From contig OY997596.1 in the NCBI GenBank assembly GCA_963921825.1, positions 5,213,001-5,277,000 of the forward strand: a stretch of 64,000 nt of DNA. Direction: 5' to 3'. Shown here piece by piece: positions 57,378-64,000 of the stretch (positions are counted from its first letter, which is position 1; the number at the start of each line of letters is the position of its first letter). The DNA comes from Erodium maritimum. Its lineage: Eukaryota; Streptophyta; Magnoliopsida; Geraniales; Geraniaceae. The notes below the pieces were generated by a model. It made no database searches, was not told the origin of the DNA, and was given only the letters and a program-made list of their open reading frames with translations. The position numbers and the translations under genes are program-made.

Positions 57378-59102
57378 TTGGAAAGAACAGAGGAACAAAG
57401 GCTCGCCAAAGGTAAGAAGGTAAGGGAATCCATAGTTGAAGCAAAAACTAGGACTCCACCTCTTCTATTCCCTTCTGTTGCCAAGAAAAGTAAAGTTGAT
57501 GCTCAATTCTCTAAATTTCTGAACATGTTTAGGAAGTTAGAGATTAGTATTCCTTTTCTTGATGCTATTCAAGGTATGCTTGTCTATGTTAAGTTCTTGA
57601 AAGATATTATCACTAACAAGAGAAAGTTAGGTGAATTTGAGACAATGAACCTGAGTGAGGAATGTTCTGTAGTGTTGTTGAACAAATTACCCCCTAAGCT
57701 TAAAGACCCTGGGAGTTTCACCTTACCTTGTGAGATGGGTCATATTTCCTTTGCTAGAGCATTATTTGATCTTGGTGCAAGTATTAACTTAATGCTTTTA
57801 TCAGTGTTCAGGAGATTAGGCCTTGGGGACGAGCCAAAACCGACCTCCATATCTTTGCAATTAGTTGATAGGTCAATCAAATATCCTAGGGGTATTGTAG
57901 AGGATATCCTAGAGAAGGTCGATAAGTTTATCTTTCCCGTTGATTTCCTTATTTTAGATATGGCAGAGGACTATAAAATCCTTTTAATTTTGGGTAGACC
58001 ATTTTTAGCCACAACTAGGGCTCTAATTGATGTGGAGGAAGGTAAATTGACCATTAGGTATGGTCAAGAGGAATTCGTTTTTAATGTCTTCCGAGTTATG
58101 AAACATGCTAGGGGAGATGATACATGCTTTTCTATTGATGCTTTTGATCATGGTTGTCAAGAAAATTTTAATATATCTAGGTTTAATGATCCCTTAGAAG
58201 CATCTTTAATTGAAAGCATGTCTAATGAAGTTTCATATCCACGGGAAGGTATAGATGAATCAGTGCACATGTTGGAGGCATGCAAGCCTATGAGGGCTCG
58301 TCAGAGCAAGTTTCAGACTTTGGAGACCCCTACGGGACCTAAGCTGAAGCTATCAATTGAACAGCCTCCTGAATTAGAATTGAAACCATTACCTGATAAT
58401 TTGAAATATGTATTTTTAAATGATGATGGTACTTTACTTGTGATAATTTCATCTGCTTTATCTGAATTGCAGGTAGAGAAGCTGTTGAGGGTATTGAGGG
58501 AGCACAAGAGGGCTTTTGGATGGACAATTGCTGACATCTAAGGAATTAGTCCATCCATGTGCATGCACAAGATTCTGATGGAAGAAGACCACTGCCCAAA
58601 CGTGCAAAACCAAAGGCGGCTTAACCCGTTGATGCAGGAAGTGGTTAAGAATGAGGTAATAAAACTCTTTGATGCAGGTATTATCTATCCAATTTCAGAT
58701 AGTTCTTAGGTAAGTCCTGTACAATGTGTACCTAAGAAAGGGGGGATGACTGTAGTCCAAAATGATAAAAAAATGAATTAATCCCTACTATGACGGTTAC
58801 AGGTTGGCTGATATGCATAGATTATAGAAAACTAAATGATGCAACTCGTAAAGATCATTTCCCCTTACCATTCATTGATCAGATGTTAGAGAGGTTAGCA
58901 GGGCATGAGTTTTATTGCTTTCTAGATGGGTATAGTGGTTACAACCAAATTGATATAGCGCCCGAAGATCAAGAAAAGACTACTTTTACTTGTCCTTATG
59001 AAACCTTTGCATATAGGTGAATGCCATTTGGGTTATGTAACGCCTCTGCCACCTTTCAGAGATGTATGCTATCTATTTTTCATAATTTGGTAGGTGCATA
59101 TC
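57378..59102 (+). pseudogene. Athila protease and RT remains (plus strand)
   Basis: Protease region FDLGASINLMLL and PFLATTRALIDVE; RT start with CIDYRKLNDATRKDHFPLPFIDQMLERLAG and a FCFLDGYSGYNQ-like stretch, ended by the inserted Tekay LTR. Fossil. Confidence 0.8.
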
Positions 59103-61951
59103 TGTAATAACCACTTCTGGTCAACGTCAGTCAAACCTACGAAACACAGGAAAATTTAAAAAATTTGAGACAGACACTAAACTTAATCTAAATTGACCCC
59201 GAGGGTCATATCGGACTTAAGACAACCCCGTTATCGACCAAAATGAGTTCCAGGGGACTCAGGGTAACTTTCTGATCAATTTGGGAAATGTTGACTTTTC
59301 GTTGGAAAAGTCAACCGAGCGACGTTTTGGTCCATTCGAGGACCGTTTTGGATCCAAAAAGCTTAGTCGTCGTCGCAGCGGTCTTAGTTGAGTCGTTTCC
59401 TTGTAGCCCGCCAAGTTTCGTAATTTCTTGGGAAAAGTGCCCGTTCGGGGCCCGAAACGTCCGATTTTCGCGAAACTGATTGGAAAATATAAACTAGATA
59501 TTTTCCAAAAGGTGTGGGACCCACCTTGACACTTGACCTAATTGTGGTGGTGTTAGTTTTGGGGGGGAAATGGGTGGAGGAGAGTGGTGGCCGAACATAG
59601 GGTAAAGGGAAGGGATTTTTGGAGTTAGTTGTTAGTTGTTTTAAAATTAGAAAGAAGAAGAGAGGTTTTAGAGAGAGAAGAAGAAGGAGAAGAAGAGAGA
59701 AGAAAGGAAGTGGATCTAGGGTTTGATATTCAACCATTTGATCGATTCAAAGCAAAGAGCAAATCTCTTCCCCTCGTCTTCCTCTCGAGTAAGCACTAAA
59801 ACCGATCGTCATTTCGTTTATTTTCTTGAAAGCTAGGGTTTGATTATAAACTAAGGGTTAGGGTTGTAGTGAGTTTGGGGGTTAGTTGGAGACGTTTTGG
59901 AGGTGGTTGGAGGTAAAGAATGACGTTTTCCGGTGACCGGAGGCTCGGGAGGAGCTCCGGCCACCGTGGATGGTGGCCGGCCGGCCATGAGGTGGTTGGC
60001 CGGAGCTGGCAGCAGCCACAACATGGTGGCCGAGCCCCCCCTCAAACCCTAGGGTCTCGTCCAAGCCTCTTGGGTGGGGCCCACGTGCTCGGTTGCTCGG
60101 GTTTTAATGTTCGGGCGGTTTAAAACGTTCCCCGGACCATTTACCCTAAACCGAATCGAAAATTGGAATTAAATTGGAGAAGTTGTAATTAACGGGTTTT
60201 AGAAACTTTAAACGTTAATAAATTGACTTAGAAGTCGAAATTCAATTCCGTCAAGTGCGTTGGGTTCCTTGAAATATTCTAAGACCGTAGAAACGAAAAC
60301 GGGGGCTTTTGGAGCCCCGGAAGGCAATTAACAAAACCCGGGCAGATTCGTCATGTCGGGCGAATCTGGCCTTTACGGGTCCTTTATCGACATGTCAAGT
60401 AATTGTGAAGTTTGGGAGTGATCGGCTTTATCGGGATTACGTTTGGGCGTTAAGTTTGTAAATTTTCGGTTTACTCGTACTAGTTTAAAAGTACTTTGAA
60501 ATTGTGTTCTTTTAGATCGTGCTGCGGACCAAGGCAAAGGGAAGCTCGGCGAGTGACTGGGATCATCTCGGGTTTTTAGTGGAGCGCTTTTGGAGCTATT
60601 TACGAGGTAGGGAAAAGTAGCCGGATCTCGGCCCTGATTAGGGAAAGTTAATAATAGAATTGCATGTGACACCGGGGTGTCGTGGGTTGAGTAGATTTAT
60701 TTAAATATTAGAAAAGCATGATACGGGATTGTAGCGTTTAAGAGAAAAGCATGTGACACTTAGTAGTGTCGTAGAAACAGAGAACTTAGCGATAATTGAA
60801 TTACTGGAGGCATATGACCATGCCCGGAGGTTGTTTGTGAAACTAGTGATCTTAGGACTGTTGGAGGCATCGAGTATGCCGGAGGTTGTTGTGTGTTATT
60901 TACTGTTGAGTTTGGGTGGCCTTGAGAGCCCGTGTTATTTATTGTTGAGTTTGGGTGGCCTTAAGAGCCCGTGTTATTTATTGTTGAGTTTGGGTGGCCT
61001 TGAGAGCCCGTGTTTTAATTGTTGGTGTCTTGGGTGGCCATGAGAGCCCGTGTATTTAATTTGGTGTCTTGAGTGGCAGTGAGTGCCCGTGGGGTTGTTG
61101 AACCCGAGTCTTGGATGTTGAGGTGTCTTGAGTGGCATTGAGTGTCCGTGGGGTTGTTGAATACGAGTCTTGACTGTTGAGGTGTCTTGAGTGGCCTTGA
61201 GTGCCTGTGTGATTGAACTTTCTTGTGATTGTGATTGTGGTTACCTGGGGTGGGGAGTTCTAAAGGTCGACAGCCTGATCCGACTTAGTGTCGATGAATT
61301 GCGAGTTCTAAAGGTCGACAGCCTGATCCGACTTAGTGTCGATGAATTGCGAGTTTGAAAGGTCGACAGCCTGATCCGACTTCGTGTCGAGGAATTGCGA
61401 TAGGTCGAACCCTGACCTGATTGAGATTGGTTATTGAGCAGCTGGTGTGCGATCCTTTGTGATCTTGTTTGGCGTTGTGTAGTCTTTCTGTCGTGTCCTT
61501 GAGGAGGTCGTCGATAGTTGTGTCGGGTCTACATTGTGTTATCGAGGGTTGAGTCTGTTGAGGAAAGTAATGGGTTGTGGGTCAGTTTGGGTTTGGTTTT
61601 AGTGTTACTGGCTTTATCTACTAATTATGCCATAGTCAGTCTGTTATCTGTGGAGGTGAGCGAACGCTCACCCCTAGCTGCTTTTCCTACAGGTACTGTT
61701 CACCGGACGGACTAGGTTAGCTCTTGAAGTTCATGGAGCTTGGAGCGGAGTCTGGTCTTTATTTTTTTTTTTAGTCTAGTGACGGATGTTGTACCTTGTC
61801 CACTTGTTGGGACGTTTTTGTATTGTAAATACTATTATTATTTTTGAGAAGTAAATGGAAATGTCAAGGCTTTTATTGAAAACGGGTTTTAAGTATTCAT
61901 GTTTTAAAAGTTCGCGTCCCGAGTTCGGTTCGCTGAAATTGGGGCGTGACA
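59103..61951 (+). repeat. Complete Tekay-like LTR (2849 bp) inserted in Athila RT
   Basis: TGTAATAACC..GGGGCGTGACA, followed by an iMet-type primer site at 61954-61967 and about 165 bp of leader. Athila sequence then resumes without gag, pol or a second LTR. It carries minisatellites at 60880-61220 and 61265-61400 and GGTGAGCGAACGCTCACC at 61655-61672. Confidence 0.85.
60880..61400. repeat. Three successive minisatellites in the Tekay-like LTR
   Basis: First, units of about 47 bp with GTTGAGTTTGGGTGGCCTT; then GTCTTGAGTGGCAGTGAGTG units; then three units of about 47 bp with AGGTCGACAGCCTGATCCGA. Confidence 0.85.
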
Positions 61952-61953
61952 GC

Positions 61954-61967
61954 TTGGTATCAGAGCT
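61954..61967 (+). other. Primer binding site, initiator Met tRNA type
   Basis: TTGGTATCAGAGCT two bases after the LTR end. Confidence 0.85.
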
Positions 61968-62129
61968 CGAGGTTTCAAACCTCGGACTATCCGTCACTTA
62001 GGGGGGAGAGTTGAGTTAGTGTAGACCCGTCATGTCTTGAGTCTTGTTTGTGTTTGTGCGTATGTTACAGTATTTTGTTGCTGGCATACTGTTTGTGTGT
62101 GGTTTCGTGAACGGTTTTTAAATTGTATT

Positions 62130-63794
62130 TACTATTATTTACTACGCTAATAGGGTGCTTAATGAAGCTCAGGTAAACTATGCTACCACAGAAAAAGAAC
62201 TATTAGCAGTAGTATTTGCTTGTGATAAACTTCACTCATACTTGGTGTTATCTAAAGTATTTGTTTATATTGATCACTCAGCATTGAAATATTTGCTGAG
62301 TAAAAAGGACATCAAGCCCAGATTATTAAGATGGATCTTGTTGTTGCATGAGTTTGACATGGAGATTAAGGAAAAGAAGGGGGTGGAAAATGTGGTTGCT
62401 GACCATCTCTCACGGATTGAGAATCTGTATGAGAACACACAGGTGCCTATCAGGGAGGAATTCCCTGATGAACACTTATTTCAGGTAGAGAACCAGAAGG
62501 CACCATGGTTTGCACATATTGCAAATTACTTGGCCTCTGGGGAGATGCCTGACAGTCTCAACTCACATCAGAAGAAGAAATTTTTGCATGATGTTAAGAG
62601 TTATTTTTGGGATGATCCTCTTTTGTTTAAGATATGTGCAGATCAGATGATCAGGAGGTGTATCCCAGACTCGGACATGCAGAGCATTCTCTACCATTGT
62701 CATGGAGGTGAAGTTGGAGGGCACTTCGGCGACACAAGGACTGCGAGCAAGGTGTTGGAATCCGGTTTCTACTGGCCTACTCTTTTTCATGATGCACATT
62801 TTTATGCTAAAAACTGTGATAGGTGCCAGCGAACAGGTAATATTTCTAAAAAAACACGAAATGCCTATGAACATCACCATTGAGGTGGAGGAATTTGATC
62901 TGTGGAGGATTGATTTTATGGGCCACTTTCCAAAGTCCATAATAATGAGTATATTCTAGTAGGTGTGGACTATGTGTCTAAGTGGGCAGAGGCAGTGGCC
63001 TTGCCCACTAACGACCACAAACCGGTATGTGCATTTTTAAAGAAACATATTTTTCCCGGTTTAGTACTCCTAGGGCGATCATTAGTGATGGTGGCAAACA
63101 TTTTTGCAACAAACACTTTTGGAAGCTGTTAGGTAGTTATGGTGTCCACCATAGACTCGCTACCCCTTATCACCCCCAAACCAGTGGTCAAGTAGAAATG
63201 ATCAATAGGGAGTTGAAGAGCATCTTAGAAACGACAGTTGATTCATCTAGGAAAGACTGGTCTACCAAACTTGATAATGCTCTTTGGGCTTATAGAACTG
63301 CATTTAAAACACCTATTGGTTGTTCGCCCTATAGACTGGTTTTTGGTAAATCTTGTCACCTGCATGTGGAATTAGAGTATAAAGCCTATTGGGCTATTAA
63401 GTTTCTTAACTTCGATGCCCGAGTTTGTGGTGAGAACAGGTTGTTGCAGTTGAATGCGCTGGACGAGTTTCGACATCAAGCATACCACAATTCAAAGCTC
63501 TACAAGGAGAGAGTAAAGTGGTATCATAACAGACGCATTGAGATGAGGGTGTTCAAAGAAGGAGATAAAGTCTTGATGTACAACTCGAGATTGAAGCTCT
63601 ACCCAGGCAAGCTGGTGTCAAAGTGGAGCGGTCCATATACAGTGACTCGAGTCCTTTCAAAAGGAGCAGTTGAGATCACCAATGGCGATCAGGACCCGTT
63701 CTTGGTGAATGGACATAGAGTCAAACATTACCATGGAGGATTGATAGGAGTAGAGGAAGTGTTCCTCTTGGATCAGCCGGGACCCAATATCTAG
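62130..63794 (+). pseudogene. Athila RNase H and integrase remains (plus strand)
   Basis: RNase H tail, the ADHLSRIEN linker, the integrase zinc segment CDRCQRTGN, core SDGGKHF and [10 protein letters not shown], then a C-terminal [16 protein letters not shown] domain. Fossil; parallel to the minus-strand copy at 44958-46454. Confidence 0.85.
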
Positions 63795-64000
63795 GGTCCC
63801 ACAAGTTGAGCCAACGACTTAAAACAAAGGCGCTCTTGGGAGGCAACCCAAGCTTGTATATAGTCATTTATGGTTTATTATTATATGTTAGACATGTACA
63901 CACTTTGATATGGGGTTTTGTTTCTTGAAAAATGCAGGGCGGTGACTCAAAAATGGGCAAAACAGCAGGAAAAAAGTACGCACCAATTTCGTGCACGGGG
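63795..64000 (+). other. Athila 3' non-coding sequence to the window edge
   Basis: After integrase: GGGAGGCAACCCAAGC, then AT-rich DNA. It ends in CACCAATTTCGTGCACGGGG, recalling the TGCAC motifs of the LTR. Confidence 0.6.

Larger units (their letters stand above)
54235..64000 (+). mobile_element. Athila-type Ty3 element, plus strand, continues off right edge
   Basis: 5' LTR 54235-55609, primer site TGGCGCTGTTGCCGGGGA (tRNA-Asp type, Athila hallmark) at about 55616, gag 55710-57160, protease 57380-58150, RT from 58550, a Tekay LTR insertion at 59103-61951, RNase H and integrase 62130-63794, then non-coding 3' sequence to the window edge. Part of RT and RNase H is absent at the insertion's right side. 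It is broken, with roughly six or more interruptions besides the insertion. Confidence 0.88.

Overview
This window is plant nuclear DNA, most likely from a flowering plant and probably a eudicot. The evidence is long Ty3 LTR retrotransposons of the Tekay/Del and Athila types, a Ty1/copia element, L1-type LINE ORF1 with DUF4283 and a zinc knuckle, several hAT superfamilies, and one intronless plant-type histone H3 gene. Almost everything else is transposon. The H3 gene at 34923-35333 (+) is the only host gene I can support.

Layout. 1-3464: start of a Tekay-like element on the minus strand, running off the left edge, with a 2.6 kb LTR. 4147-5869: a poly(A)-tailed retroposon carrying only an RRM-type ORF1, with 15-bp target duplications. 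6317-10393: possible PIF/Harbinger end pair enclosing a decayed LINE and two Micron-like MITEs seated in (TA)n. 10435-33738: a nested tower. Its base is a decayed BED-finger hAT transposase gene. Into that went an Ac-like hAT (10560-21378, TSD GTGAAAGC). Into that went a TTF-type hAT (13786-20541, TSD ACARTGCA). Into that went Athila and Tekay LTRs, and into the Tekay LTR a hAT MITE (16775-17607, TSD TTGGAAAA). Further along the same base gene lie a second ORF1-only retroposon with its own hAT MITE, and a head-to-tail array of miniature LTR elements sharing LTRs. That array is split by a 5.4 kb gag-only Tekay-like element (TSD ATCCC).

33739-38480: a small GC-rich foldback, then the histone H3.1-like gene with a recognisable promoter, then mostly unassigned AT-rich DNA and a copia gag fragment. 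38485-51814: an Athila element on the minus strand whose 3' LTR holds a copia element. 51815-53812: a CACTA-like non-autonomous element inside a PIF/Harbinger ORF1 fragment (53813-54224). 54235-64000: a second Athila element on the plus strand, interrupted in its RT region by one Tekay LTR (59103-61951) and running off the right edge.

There is no operon-like or pathway logic here. What the window offers is insertion chronology, repeated palindromic motifs inside LTRs, compact non-autonomous element designs, and one host chromatin gene with an uncommon residue. I found no RNA gene, CRISPR array or novel enzymatic system. Coordinates of element ends marked by TSD or TG..CA are read to the base; others are approximate.
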